This document shows positions 10,718 through 21,709 of a DNA stretch of 64,000 nucleotides, piece after piece. Source of the stretch: Omphalotus guepiniiformis (lineage: Eukaryota > Basidiomycota > Agaricomycetes > Agaricales > Omphalotaceae); contig JAQOOI010000066.1 of NCBI GenBank assembly GCA_028554645.1, forward strand, positions 124,001-188,000, in the 5' to 3' direction. Numbering within the stretch: the stretch's first letter is position 1; every line of letters starts with the position of its first letter. Below the pieces are notes generated by a model. The model did not search any database and was not told where the DNA came from. It was given only the letters and a program-made list of their open reading frames with translations. The position numbers and the translations under genes are program-made.

Positions 10718-11590
10718 CTGCTTTGGACATGCTGCTCTCACATGCATACATATATACTTGCGTTTGTCCATGTGCTATGTTTAAGCATTATGCATCTTAT
10801 GCCTTCGAGAGACTCGCCGACTTTGGAATATCTCGCTGCTTTGATCGACACACTTCCGTGGAGGACGCATTCCAGTTTCGCGCTCGAAACATCGAAACTA
10901 TATTCCTCCAATTCCATTACCGTATGCATGACTATGTTTTAGTTGAGTGAGAGTCACGACCTTTCGTATGCCTAATTTATACCTGTATCACTTATATCCC
11001 CTGTCATACCATCTTCCTCTCGGAGGCTACGGCCATAATTCGATATATTCGTATTCCCATGTCCAAATAGCGGGACCTGAACATTGAACCGTATTTGAGG
11101 GTTTAATTGAGGAAGGTGCCAACGCTGCATGAATCGTAGCTGTGAAGAGAGGGACATTAGTGATAAGAAAGCGATACGAAAGCAAGCGAAGGAGAAAGGG
11201 GTAATGAATCATCCAACGAGAAAGATACAATCCTCAACAGCCCCTCATTCTCTACCGCCTCCTTTCCGTACCATCGTAGCAGGCTTTGTGCTTGGTTTCA
11301 ATTGAAGAATTCCTGTACAGATGTTGAGCAGGCAAAAGGCCGCGAGAACGTTGCTCGATGGATTCCTGATGGAGTCTTTTCTTGAAGGTGCGTGTTTTCT
11401 ATATGAGAAGAGAGTCGAAGTTTGATTTGGCTTGCACAACATACGAGGTCATCGTCGATGGAGAGAGAGATAGTACGCACACGTGGAACCTTGATGCACT
11501 GCAAATGACACGTATTCGTGTTCAAGTTTTTAGGTGTCAGGATGTAATATTTGATTTGTATACAACTAGAGTAGTATAGCAAAATATAGT
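10718..11590. other. internal transposon DNA, no gene
   Basis: This stretch lies between the L5 pseudogene and the 3' end of the transposase gene. It holds only short, overlapping open frames on both strands with no recognised motif and probably contains the transposase 3' untranslated region. Confidence 0.4.
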
Positions 11591-13632
11591 TCAGCCTGTA
11601 AGGGCAGCTTCCAAGTGAAGACAGACATCCAGAGCTCGAGCCCATAGCTGAGCTCGGGGCCGCCAAATAGCATCTGGGAGTTCGACACGAAGCTCCTTCC
11701 CTGCCCGCTTCCCTGTACGAAGGACTTCATATGGTAGATATACATTCGTCTCCCATTCTTCTGGTAAGATGCCATAACCTGAAGGAATAATGCCTTCATC
11801 GTTAGCTCTCGCCAGCGCTTCTCGAAAAACTCGTTCCAAATCTGGCCTGTTTTTGAAGGGATTTCGATGGGGAGGGGTGTTGACAGCTTCAATGAACTGG
11901 TTATCATACCCAGTAGGCATATCCTCCCATGAATCGGGTTCTGCATGATCTGAATCACCATCTTCATCGAGGTTGGGAAGGTCATCAATCTCTTCGTCAG
12001 ACAGATATCTGGCGCCAGTGTGATTTACTGGGTTGACTAGAGGGCTGCCAAGAAGACCGTAGCGTTTCTCAATCTCCTCTGGACATAGGCCTTCACATTC
12101 GTCAGGGATGTATATGCCTTGGTTGAGCTTTCCGAGCAACCGCATTTCCTGAAGGGAAGATGAGTATGAAATTGAGAGTAGATTAATTGTACACGCACCT
12201 CAGGACTTCGATCATGCCCTTCCCCAGAGATGGGATGCGCGTTCCATTCCAAGACAAACTCTTGACAGTCGTCGTTAATTGTCGCTAGAAATAGTTCATG
12301 CAAGAGCCAAAGGTGATGAGGGTTTGATCGGTCCAGGCCGTGTAATGCTTCGAGGCGAAAAAAAAAGGCTCTCCATCGTCGCATGAATTGAGTACCTGCT
12401 TCCACCCATAGACGCTCAATCCGAGTGTTATGAGTAGACCTAGGACAAAGACGTTGAGTCGAAAACAAAGTATGGAATTTACAGTGACTCACGGTCCCCA
12501 GATGAATGAACCTCTATTCAAACCTCTTCGTGCAATCATGGAGAGTGCAATACCCTTGTTCTCCTTCCCTCGATCACCCCGCATTCTCGATGGTTCTCCA
12601 TGCTTTTTCTCTGCGTCTTGGAGTAGATGTAATACTGTTGAAGCTCTATTGTTGTTGCTAGCTCGCATTGCAGTGATCTGCAAGGTTCCAAATTAATAGA
12701 GAAATACACTGGAAATGTGAAGAGAGAACCACATACGAAACGGTCGAATCCATCTACAATTCCATGGATCACGATACCCCACAAGATCAACTTATGGTGT
12801 CCGTCAACATGCCATAGAGCATTTGGACGCTTAACACTATATGGTCGACGACGTATACCCTTCCGGCCCCTCAGAATGCTACCCACTTTATCAACTCGCT
12901 TCACAGCACGATAGACACGATAGCGAGGGATTTTGAGTTGGAGGACATTTCGAAGGTGGCCTGTCAAGTAGCGAATGCCAGATCCAATTTTGGTTTGTCG
13001 ATAAGTTCGTACGATAGCATCCAGTTCTGCATCTGAGATAGAGGAGTGCTTGTAGCTGATATTTGCTTCTCTCATCCGAGCTTTGAGTGTGTTCCGACAT
13101 AATTTTAGAGACGAGGTGACGGCTGTAAACCTAAAGTTGTATTTTGGTAGAACAATCTGTTTCATAAATCTAGCGTTGATTTCTTTGCGAGGGCGGCCTT
13201 GTTTGCCTGTATGACGGAGTGAAACCAGATTTTCGTAGTAGATATTTGTCTCATCCCTGCAGTTCAGATGTTGGTACAAGATAAGATACAGTTGAACTTG
13301 AGCACACACCTGTCCTTCGCACTGGATTGTGCCTCAGTTATGGTCTTTATGAGATTTGCATACACCTCCGCCACTTTTAAAATCCACTCGTATGGAAGGT
13401 GTTCATTCTCTGCACTGTCCTCCAATGCTTCTACTAGCGGTAGCTCCTCAATGAGAATTTCTAGCTGAACCTGAAGACGTAGTGGATCAGCCTCTTGGAT
13501 TAAGATACTAGATGCACTTTTGTATCGTGCTCTCAATTTCTCATACGCTTCATACACATTTGGTGACCAATCAGTTTCCTTGTAGTTCGATGATGAGGCA
13601 AAGTCAGGAAGAGGGGGGAAGTCGACTGTCAT
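11591..13632 (-). CDS. DDE integrase-type (rve) transposase
   Basis: The exons are 13632-13310, 13256-12737, 12677-12493, 12439-12199 and 12148-11591, and every junction keeps frame. It starts MTVDFPPLPDFASSS. An N-terminal helical region is followed by a DNA-binding-like segment (GKQGRPRKEINARF) and the catalytic core: LWHVDGHHKL (first Asp), MRGDRGKEN (second Asp) and THNTRIERLWVE (Glu), so the DDE triad is complete. The C-terminal exon carries an acidic stretch and LPEEWETNVYLPYEVLR. The core resembles the integrase-core transposases shared by fish and mushrooms, related to IS3EU elements. I see no stop or frameshift, so it may be active. It presumably cuts the terminal repeats of the surrounding element. 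Confidence 0.85.
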
Positions 13633-13773
13633 CGATGTGAACAAACACGTCACGGTCAATCAAGTCCAACATCGTCTACTGAGTTCTAAACTGTTCAGAA
13701 TCTTCTCTTCCTCATTTCATTCAGTTCACTCGTTCCTCTCAAGCTTTATACTTGCTTTACACCTTACTAGATA
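13633..13773. promoter_or_regulatory. divergent promoter between transposase and BTB gene
   Basis: Only 141 bp separate the two start codons, which point away from each other. The segment is rich in TTCATTTCATTCA-like pyrimidine tracts, with no clear TATA box. A shared promoter would couple expression of transposase and BTB protein; this is inference from spacing. Confidence 0.55.
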
Positions 13774-14938
13774 ATGAGCAGTAATTCAACTCCAATGCTG
13801 CAAGAGGACTCAGCTGCTGAAGTTGCGAGCATGCTCCAACTTGGTCATTCTACAGCATCAGACTTGGGACCTACTCGGCCACTCTCGCAGGTCAAACAGC
13901 ACGAGAAATATTTCTTTTCAGATGGTAATATTTCATTTGAAGTACGTATCATGACTACTTGCCAAAGATTGACTCATTGACCCATTGTCATTAGTGTGGT
14001 GACATTCAGTACAATGTACATAAGTCTCTGTTGGCCCGAATTCCTGTTATTGCAGACATGTTATCATTTGGCGAAGTTCAACCTGTTGGCACTGTGGCTG
14101 AGGGGTCCATTGAAAATCCTATCAAGATACATGGTGTTCCATCGGCCGAGTTTGAAGCATTGATACAGCACATTTATGACGTGTACGTAGATACTCATAC
14201 TCTCGTTGCAAGCCTGCTTAGTGTCTTTACTAGGGAGATGCATCTAGACCGCCACAACAGGGTACCTCCTGTCGAGACACTTATCGCTTTTCTCAAGATT
14301 TGCAGCCGATATCAATATGAGCCAGGCTTTCAATATGCGGTGAAAAGGATCACGCATTGCTACACAATCCCTACTTGTCAAAAATTAGTTCTCGGCATCT
14401 CGTACAACCAGCTAGATTGGATATCCTCTGCACTTCGAGATTTCTATTATACTGGAAAACTTCAGCTTTCAGATGAGCAAGCAGGTGAGAATATTATATC
14501 TGTGTTTGTGTGGTTCAGAAAGATAGACTCAAGTCATGTCTAGCACTTATTCAGAAACCTGGATATATCTTAATTCTTCTTCGAGGGAGTCGCTTGATGG
14601 AGCAGACTGTTCACGAACTACTTTCGAATGCTCCGAGAGGTACAGCAGATGAGTGGAAGGTATCTGACTGCATGGACCATGAGATTTGCCTTCAGGCTAT
14701 CAAGAGCTCATGGCGCAGTGTGAGATCACGGGTACAGCACAGGACAAGTCAACCAGGTGGTTCCTTTTCTTTGCATGATTTTGAAATGGTGCTAGAGAAT
14801 ACACTATTCTCTAAGATGCATCCTGAATGCAGAGTGGAATTTATCCAGGACGTTAGCCTTAGAGCAAGGTCTTTTCATTCACAGATTATCACTCTTGTTG
14901 CTAATCGTCTGCTGGCTTTGGAGAATACTTCATCTTAA
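13774..14938 (+). CDS. BTB/POZ domain protein carried by the transposon
   Basis: The exons are 13774-13941, 13995-14182, 14222-14484 and 14523-14938, all in frame. The protein starts MSSNSTPMLQEDSAAEV. A BTB/POZ core follows: KYFFSDGNISFECGDI, YNVHKSLLARIPVIADML, then KIHGVPSAEFEALIQHIYD and TLIAFLKICSRYQY. The C-terminal 200 residues are helical and unassigned. BTB proteins of this layout are abundant in Agaricomycetes and dimerise; many recruit cullin-3 ligases or bind chromatin. It is transcribed outward and stops about 20 bp before the right inverted repeat, head-to-head with the transposase. Its intact frame suggests a role in the element's life cycle rather than passive capture; that is inference. 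Confidence 0.8.
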
Positions 14939-14959
14939 AAGCTTTTCAGTCTAATTATG

Positions 14960-15637
14960 TTCACACTCATTAGTACAATCATTGCTCACTCTAGCCTATG
15001 ATACCTCATCCTAATAGTTTATCTCTCTAGTTATGTTTATACGCATTACTACAATCATTGCTCACTCTGGCCTATGATACCTCATCCTAATAGTTTATCT
15101 CTCTAGTCATGTTTATACGCATTACTACAATCATTGCTCACTCTAGCCTATGATACCTCATCCTAATAGTTTAACTCTCTAGTCATGTTCATACGCATTA
15201 CTACAATCATTGCTCACTCTAGCCTATGATACCTCATCCTAATGGTTTATCTCTCTGGCTATGTTTATATGCATTGCTGCAATGATCAGAATATTGCTTT
15301 GTTGTTAGAAATGTGTGTCTATCCATAGGTTAAAGCTATTTGTGATACATCCATGTTGTGTGTGTTGTGAACCCATGTTGTGTGTGTTGTGCGCACACAT
15401 TTTTCATGTTGTGTGTGTTGTGCGCACACATTTTTCATGTTGTGTGTGTTGTGCACACACATTTTTTACATTGCGCGCGCGCACACACACATATATTTGT
15501 GTTGTGTGCACACACATACATCTCTGTGTTGCATGTGTGCAGCCAAGATAGAAAGTAGGTTACACACAGAAACATGTCTTGAATAGAGGTGACACATATT
15601 TTGTGTAAATTATTTTTTGACACTTTTGAACAGCATA
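14960..15637 (-). repeat. right terminal inverted repeat of the 10.3-kb element
   Basis: This is the reverse complement of the left repeat, with four rather than five of the 77-bp units (14985-15292) and a slightly different CA-rich zone. The outer 60 bp show only scattered substitutions relative to the left end. The length difference between the ends comes mainly from the repeat number. Confidence 0.9.
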
Positions 15638-15903
15638 TTGGAGTCTGCGATCGTATTCGTCCGCTGGTTTCGACCGTTTAGTAGCGTGGACACCGCCTCA
15701 AAAATGTACACATTTACCTGGACCACACGTCGCCGGTATCACCGTTCTGAAGTCATCGTAGCACCCCAAATCTTGCGTGGTTGTCACCTCAAGCCTCGTC
15801 TCCCGGACCACGACTCCTCCAACCTCAATATCACCCCTTGGAAGAACGTACCGAATTTTTCTTCAACCACTACCTCGATCTTGACGTATTTGATAGGGTA
15901 GAG
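15638..15903 (+). pseudogene. Plavaka-type transposase relic, 3' piece
   Basis: The frame that stopped at 5320 resumes here as SAIVFVRWFRPFSSVD, KMYTFTWTTRRRYHRS and ILRGCHLKPRL. These match the conserved Plavaka C-terminus (VEWFTPF..., then a basic strand, then RSCHLIP...). It ends at a stop at 15901-15903. Together with 4900-5320 it is the insertion target of the 10.3-kb element. Confidence 0.7.
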
Positions 15904-16747
15904 GCTGCCAAGCAGGATGGGTGAGGTCCAAAGGGACGCAAGCAGCGCATGGTCAGAAAGACGAGCAGAAAGTTGACAAGTACGCCGGGTGGTGGAGCCG
16001 CTGGCTTCTCCAAAGCTTGCTTATATCCTGAACAGAATCCAATCAGAGCTTTTGAGAGGGGCAGGGGCAACCCAAGTAGCATGGCATCAACGTTGGGTAT
16101 ACACCATCGAAGCGCCGCATGCCACTCTAGCTGCATCCTCTACCTCTGTACCTGCTGGCTCAACCTCCGCAGGAATTCGCTCCAGCTTCGCTGTGTCGTA
16201 CGAGTTCACTGTAAGCAGCCGTTTGTCTGCGAAGAGAAGGAGATGGAAGAGCTTGGGATCACAGAGGGCCGGGCTATGAGTCAAAATTAGGTACAGAGAT
16301 GGGCACAGTTGCAGAAAACAAAACTACCTCTCTGAGGTTGTCTGACATTTGACCCACCGACGTGTCGCCGTCATCGTTGATTTGTTGTTGTGCGAGGTGT
16401 GAGTCTGAGTGAGGGAAAAGAAGAAATAGCATTAGATTGAGAGGCGACGGCAAACAATGCCCGCCATCTTCCCCACAGACTCAGTTGGATCCTATAGGGG
16501 CAGAATCCGCGCCCTGAGCCTGAGGATAAGGTGGCTTGCAGTGCGTGCCGCTGCTGTAGAGGCCCAGCGCAGTAGTGGAAAGCGCAGAGTCAACGCGTCG
16601 ATCACGTGAGCTTGACCGCCCATCGCATTCAAATTTTTTATTTCTCGTGCTCTCAATCTCTTCAATGTATCATCATTTAGGTAGCGATTGGGTTAGTAGC
16701 GCAACGATTTCTCTTTTCTTTTACTCACATTTCTACTAGCTGAACTC
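15904..16747. other. no supportable gene; promoter region at right end
   Basis: Open frames around 15949-16290 on both strands show no family resemblance. The last 120 bp before 16748 carry pyrimidine-rich sequence suited to a promoter or 5' leader for the following gene. Confidence 0.35.
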
Positions 16748-17505
16748 ATGGAAGAGGCGCCAGCCGATACCAGCGGGGCAGCAGTGCCTTCTGAAGCTGA
16801 AGTAGCAGCGGATTCAACTCAACTTCAAAGCGACCACTCGTACGCACTCGCTCGTTGTCCAACTTCTTTTTCTAAATCTTGTGTTGAAGGACGGATGACT
16901 CTGATGAACAAGAAGATACGGGCATCAAGCTCACTGATAGCTTGTATCGCTTCGATACTCAGGTGGACACTGCATCAGCCACGAGAACTCAATTGCAAGA
17001 TTCAATTACGCACGAGGATAGCGCTGACGGCGACACCACTTTGGTAGATACCATGTCTCCTCCTCGCGAAGCATCGTCCTCGTCTCGTCAGTCTTTATCT
17101 CCCCACAAATCTCCAAGCCCCCACAAATCGTTGTCGAGCCCTCGGAAACCGTTTAGATTATCTTCGACTTCATGTGAGTACTACCTATATTGCTTCTCTC
17201 CCCCATCCGATTAAATGTTCCTGTTGTGTAGTAGCTCGCAGTCGCAACCTTATTCGCAAGGTCCACCCAGTTACATTGCAAGATTATCAGGGCATCACCA
17301 CAATCGGACGAACGAGGTCCGGGATCTTAGAGCTTCTTTGGAGCAGGCGTTGGATTGGCAAGGCAAAGCACGCGAGGAGATCCATGTCCTTCGTCGGGAG
17401 CTTGGTGCTACACGAGACCGTCTGAAGGTTCTAGGGTTGAACATGGTTGAAGAATCCGGTCGTGTCTCATACATTCTTACGCAGCCATCAATAGTTTTAT
17501 CTTGA
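16748..17505 (+). CDS. uncharacterised coiled-coil protein, possible frame break
   Basis: Exon 1 is 16748-16839 (MEEAPADTSGAAVPSEAEV), intron 16840-16889, and exon 2 is 16890-17173 with a Ser/Pro-rich SPHKSPSPHKSLSSPRKP repeat. A further exon near 17232-17505 encodes a clear coiled coil (EVRDLRASLEQALDWQGKA, then EEIHVLRRELGATRDRL) and ends at TGA 17503-17505. With the best donor (17174) and either AG of the acceptor, the coiled-coil frame is missed by one base. There is therefore either a frameshift, an unusual splice or a sequence error. No family is recognised. Composition suggests a cytoskeletal or scaffold-type protein, but function is unknown. Confidence 0.5.
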
Positions 17506-18132
17506 ATAGTAAATTCTTTGTGCCTCACTGAGGTATAGTATGCTTTGGAATATCTCACAAGAATACTGTAGTATCTCCAGACTGCGAGCGACCGTAGCGA
17601 TTGTAGCAAATGTAGCATTGCACGGTGCTACAATAGTACTCAATAGTCTGCAGATATGCCAAGAGGCCTACCCTGCCTACATACGCCTACCCGAGTGTGT
17701 GAGAGCGCTACGGCAGTGACGCCTTTTCCCTGATGTTGGTGGTGTTGACCTTAGTTGACCGGCGAGAATTGTGCAAACGCGTGTTTGCTAACAGAAAATC
17801 TGGCTCTTCCTTTTACTTACGATGCTCGAGCATGACCCTTCGCAAAGTGCGCCCATTTTCTTTCAAGAGCTGATATTTACGTTAAAATGCTACTGATCTC
17901 GATGCCTTAGAAAACCCTGGTCCCTTTTTGCCTACTAGTAACGGGTACGAATTACTTCACGCCTTGGTCCCTCTTCTTGATCCCTTCTGCCTGCTTTTAG
18001 CTGGCATTCAAGGCACGGCATCATCAGGTCTTGCTTGCGACTCATGCATGAAGAAGAATATAGGCCTGTTACGGCCTCATGTTCAGTCTTTGGTGGCTAA
18101 TGTTGTCTTTCGCGGAGCGTAAATCCCCTCAG
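17506..18132. other. no clear gene; possible upstream exons
   Basis: The segment 17928-18122 reads NGYELLHALVPLLDPFCLLL and GLACDSCMKKN without a plausible start or clean splice partners. It may be an eroded upstream exon of the Ser-rich fragment that follows. The rest shows nothing. Confidence 0.3.
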
Positions 18133-18509
18133 TGGTTAAGCGTACGCGCTGCTGGAATCGTAGGCAATCTTTCCAGCGGAATTTAGGTAAGTTTACTCAC
18201 CGACGTTTACCGTGCGCTTTACCGCGACATTTGCTCTCCGCAGAATGTAAATCTGAAACGAGGAAATGTTCGTTGAACGATGAGGTACGTATGAATGAAT
18301 GGTTTTTACCACAAAAACTCCAGTTATTGTAGGTTGAAAGCCTGGCTTCCACTTCGCAGCCTTCTTCCACTTCGCAGTCTTTATCCACTTCGCAGCCTTC
18401 ATCCACTTCGTCGCAGTCTTCATCCACCGTACAGTCTTCCTCCACTTCAAAGTCTTTAGGGTCAAAAGAACGCGTAGACTTCCGCCCGATCGCTCAAACC
18501 CTTGACTAG
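18133..18509 (+). pseudogene. Ser/Thr-rich repeat coding fragment
   Basis: Three exons fit together (about 18133-18187, 18244-18282 and 18332-18509, ending TAG) with consensus introns. The last exon encodes a degenerate 18-bp tandem repeat translated as STSQPSSTSQSLSTSQ. No start codon or upstream exon could be placed, so it is treated as the 3' end of a broken or unresolved gene. Ser/Thr-rich runs like this are common in fungal surface or nuclear proteins; no function is assigned. Confidence 0.35.
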
Positions 18510-19017
18510 TCTCCAACTAGCCCTCTCAGCTCCCAGCCTCTGATGATGTGCCTCTCTCAATCTCGGCCGAATCGAGTTGATGGCAAAGATTTTCCTCGCC
18601 ACCAGTCTCAGAAGCGGACCAATGTTAGATCTATCCTTTCAGTGCTCGAGGATTTGTGGCGCTGAAGTATCCCTCATTGTCGAGTAGACGAAGACGAGAT
18701 CGGACCAACTACTTCGGTTCACGGGTCTCCGGATTTGGCTACGCACACTCTGCTGCCGCCTGCGTTCTACAAAAAAGGCTTCGTTTGCCTCCAAAAAAAA
18801 GATCGCTCAATTCTATGATTGTTACTGAATTACGACGTGTATCTGTCGCTTGTAGTTTCGAGGACTCAACTAGACAAAGGTCAGAGAACGGCATTCCTAG
18901 AAATTATCGACAAGGATGATACAAAGCCCAAAGCAACAGCATGATTGGAAAGGTGAGTTTAGATTACATGATTCAGCCGTATGCTAAGAAAGGCCATGGT
19001 AAGACTCGAGATTATGG
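18510..19017. other. degraded coding-like sequence, no gene
   Basis: Plus-strand frames read THTLLPPAFYKKGFVCLQKK and similar, with interruptions and no recognised domain. It may be decayed transposon or host sequence. Confidence 0.3.
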
Positions 19018-19391
19018 TCAGCCTTCTAGTTCTCAAGTAAGCATGAAATTGGGAAAGGTGACGGAAGAGCCCACTTACGCAGCAACATTGAAATGACCAC
19101 CGAAAGCAGCATCAAAATGACCATCAACAGACACCCAATGGTGAAGCTAAGTATACAAGGCAGAGTGGTGTTTGCTCCAAGAGTGTTTGTAGCTCCAAGA
19201 GTGTTTGTAGCTCCAAGAGTGTTTGTAGCTCCAAGAGTGTTTGTAGCTCCAAGAGTGTTTGTAGCTCCAAGAGTGTCTGACGCTCCGATGGGCGAGTGGG
19301 GATTGAGAGCGAAGTCTTCACATGTGCAATACTCGGTATCGCAGCACGGGTCAGGGTTTTCACAAGTGCAATAGTTAGGCGGGGCAGTCAT
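19018..19391 (-). CDS. small Cys-rich single-pass membrane protein with LGATNT repeats
   Basis: The start is MTAPPNYCTCENPDP at 19391; an in-frame ATG 60 bp upstream is possible. The N-terminus has a Cys-rich block (CTCENPDPCCDTEYCTCED), then six near-perfect copies of LGATNT, then one transmembrane helix (PCILSFTIGCLLMVILMLL). A short intron leads to a QLEG-stop tail at 19020-19018. The protein is about 115 residues. No family is recognised. The layout suggests a membrane anchor with a flexible, Cys-clustered external or cytosolic head. The repeats are identical at DNA level, implying recent expansion. Confidence 0.55.
19174..19282 (-). repeat. 18-bp coding minisatellite (LGATNT x6)
   Basis: The plus-strand unit gctccaagagtgtttgta is repeated six times head to tail with no visible differences and stays in frame with the membrane-protein gene. 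Such arrays commonly vary in copy number between strains. Confidence 0.9.
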
Positions 19392-20031
19392 GAGAGGGTG
19401 ATTGGGCAAAGGCAGAACATCCGGTAAGTTATATACGCAGCCGGAGTACAAAGTCTATACAAAGTCTGGTGCTGCTACGAAGGAGCTATAAAACAACAAG
19501 AACAAAAAATACAAGAAGGATGGAGCGCGGATAGAGTTCACTCGCCGTCAATACTAGCGGAGTTTTTTTTATCATTCTCACCACACAATTACAATTGCCT
19601 CCTCCACAATTACGGCCTCCCATCCCCAGTGAAAAGTCCGTCGGCCCAGGTCAAGCGGGGCCAAGCCAAAACGAGAAGCATATTCTCACGTCGAGCAAAC
19701 ACGAGCCACGACTGAGCTGTTGTATCATCAATATTACGCACGGAGGCTAAGCCGGGAGGCTGTATCGTTACTACCATATCTGGCGCCACCATGCTGTAAG
19801 CATAATTACTCAACGTTGCTGATAACTGCGAGTATTTCATTTATCTCTACTTGACTTATTACTGTATGGGCACAAGCCGCGACTGGAGTCGTGAGCTTAC
19901 TAAGCAGCCCCACGCTCGAATTCGCCGCGCACGCTCCTCTTACTGCTACCTCACTCAATCACACTCGTCTTGCTGTACTTTTAGCATTCGGATGTATATT
20001 AGATGGTTCAAGGTACTCTAAATTAACATGA
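19392..20031. other. intergenic, no gene seen
   Basis: The minus-strand open frame 19610-19840 lacks features of a protein. The region probably contains the promoter of the small membrane-protein gene and the 3' end of the following gene. Confidence 0.35.
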
Positions 20032-21705
20032 TTACTGATAATAATCCTCCTCCGAGTCATATGCTTCAAGATCCTCTGCAGTAAGGGCTACTGGTATCAT
20101 TTCCTCCATCTCTTCTTCCATCGTGTCATTAGTGTTCGACGGCAGGCCCCCAGCATTTCTCTGGTCCACGTACTTCTCAACAGCGATCCTTAAGATGTCG
20201 ATCTTCGCTGCCCGAGTCTTTCCCCAATCCTTCTTAGCCTGAGGAAGCGATGCAGGAACCCCATGCTTGTGATGCCACTTCATCTGCATCTCCCAAGCAT
20301 TCACAGTCATGTAGCCTTCTGCGCGGGGGGGAAGCGAACATGCATGCTCAAAATCTGTCACTGTCAACAATGGTGAGACCGCGTCAATCGCGTCATTTTC
20401 TGCCTTCAACTTATCCTTTTTGGCCTGGTCCTTCTTCATGTTCTCCTCAGCTACTTGTTGACGATGGGAAGCAAGTTTGAGTTTCTCTGCACGATTGCCA
20501 CCTGAACCGTCCTGTTCACGCCTGATTTTGCGAAGGAAGCGGCGCATCTCAGGCCCTAGACTATTTAATTATTTTTTCTGTTTAATACAAATAAAATGTA
20601 AAATGAAGCATTTTTCTCTCTTACAGTTAAGGGATATCTTCACTCGTTCAGTCTACAGTAATTCCGGAGAAGGCTACTGGTGAGTCTCAGTGGTATTCCT
20701 AAATCGGACGTCACGATGCGGAGTTTAAATTTCGCTGGTAGTGCCCATACTCAACTTATTCATCTACGTCTTATTTCTCTTTTTCTCTTGTTCTCCAACT
20801 GCGTACACTTAGATAGTGGACTATGTACTCAGAGAAGAGGGTGACACCAACCCTCACCTTTGTTTCTGCAGCTTTCTGAACCCTCTTTTGACGAGCCTCC
20901 TCCTTCTTCTTCTCGGCTTCCTGCATTACTTTCCACATCCGGAATTCCTCGAACCCAGCATCATCTACAAGCTTCTCATCTAGTTCGTTTGCAAGCTGTT
21001 TGAATGTTTTACGTTCAACTGGCTTTTCAGGCGTGTCAGGCTCATACTCGCTCCCACTGGACCTATCACAATTCATGTCAAAGTCATCACTGTGGTGCAC
21101 CTTCTCCGCCGCTTCCTCCTCCTCTTCTTCACTATATTTGTCGACGTCTATGAGTCCTTCAGACTCCGACGTCTCGGGAGGGTACGCTGCCACGACTTCA
21201 CTGTCTGAGCCAATACCAGTGTCGTCATCAAAGCCAGCATCCTGTTCCTCATTTTCATCAAGTTCAACACTCCTCTCTTCATCTTCGCTGAACTCAGCAC
21301 CGCTCTGTCCTTCCTCGTCTAGTCGAGCGTCCTGCTGACTTCTGCTATCAACATCACCATCCTTCATGTCTCCATTATGGGTGTCGTTGTCAAGAATAGC
21401 CGCGACAATTCCCTCCCTGTCAATAACCTCAGTATGCATCTTCAAGTTTTCTGTGTGCGGGTGCATGTTCATGGTAGCTGTCTTGATGCGCCGTGGTTGT
21501 GGCCGTGGTGACGATGTGTCTAGTTTTTACATGGTTGTTCAGCCAAGAAACAGAGAATAAATGAAATCTCACTAGATGCCACTAAGTCGGGGCGCAATGT
21601 ATAGCGAGACTTCGCTTGCTGGGCCTTCTCATCCTCCATAACTGCCACCTTCTCACTTCGTATTTTCAACGACGAGGCTTTTGCTCGGAGCTGAGATGCT
21701 AACAT
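20032..21705 (-). CDS. uncharacterised acidic and coiled-coil protein
   Basis: Exon 1 starts MLASQLRAKASSLKIRSEKV at 21705 and is spliced (donor gtgaga) to an exon beginning TSSPRPQPRRIKT. That exon contains a long Asp/Glu-rich region (GFDDDTGIGSDSEVV, SEEEEEEAAEK) and a helical segment (FEEFRMWKVMQEAEKKKEEA). A long intron of about 300 bp seems to lead to the last exon (RRFLRKIRREQDGSG to EDLEAYDSEEDYYQ-stop). The protein would be about 450 residues, highly charged and probably nuclear. No family is recognised. The start lies exactly where a Plavaka relic begins on the other strand, so it may be a transposon-associated gene. The long intron boundary is uncertain. Confidence 0.5.
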
Positions 21706-21709
21706 GGTT

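Larger units (their letters stand above)
5321..15637. mobile_element. 10.3-kb TIR DNA transposon with DDE integrase-type transposase and cargo
   Basis: The termini are TATGCTGTTCAAAAGTGTC at 5321 and its exact reverse complement ending at 15637. They are flanked by a perfect 6-bp duplication, TTGGAG (5315-5320 and 15638-15643). Removing the element and one TTGGAG joins the flanking Plavaka frame as IYPSTLE followed by SAIVFVRWF. Inside are a five-exon DDE transposase (11591-13632), a BTB/POZ gene (13774-14938), an uncharacterised gene (6157-7753), a ribosomal protein L5 pseudogene and a ubiquitin-protease scrap. An rve-type DDE domain, a 6-bp duplication and termini beginning TAT fit the eukaryotic IS3EU superfamily as I recall it; the superfamily name is inference, the boundaries are directly visible. 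Confidence 0.92.
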
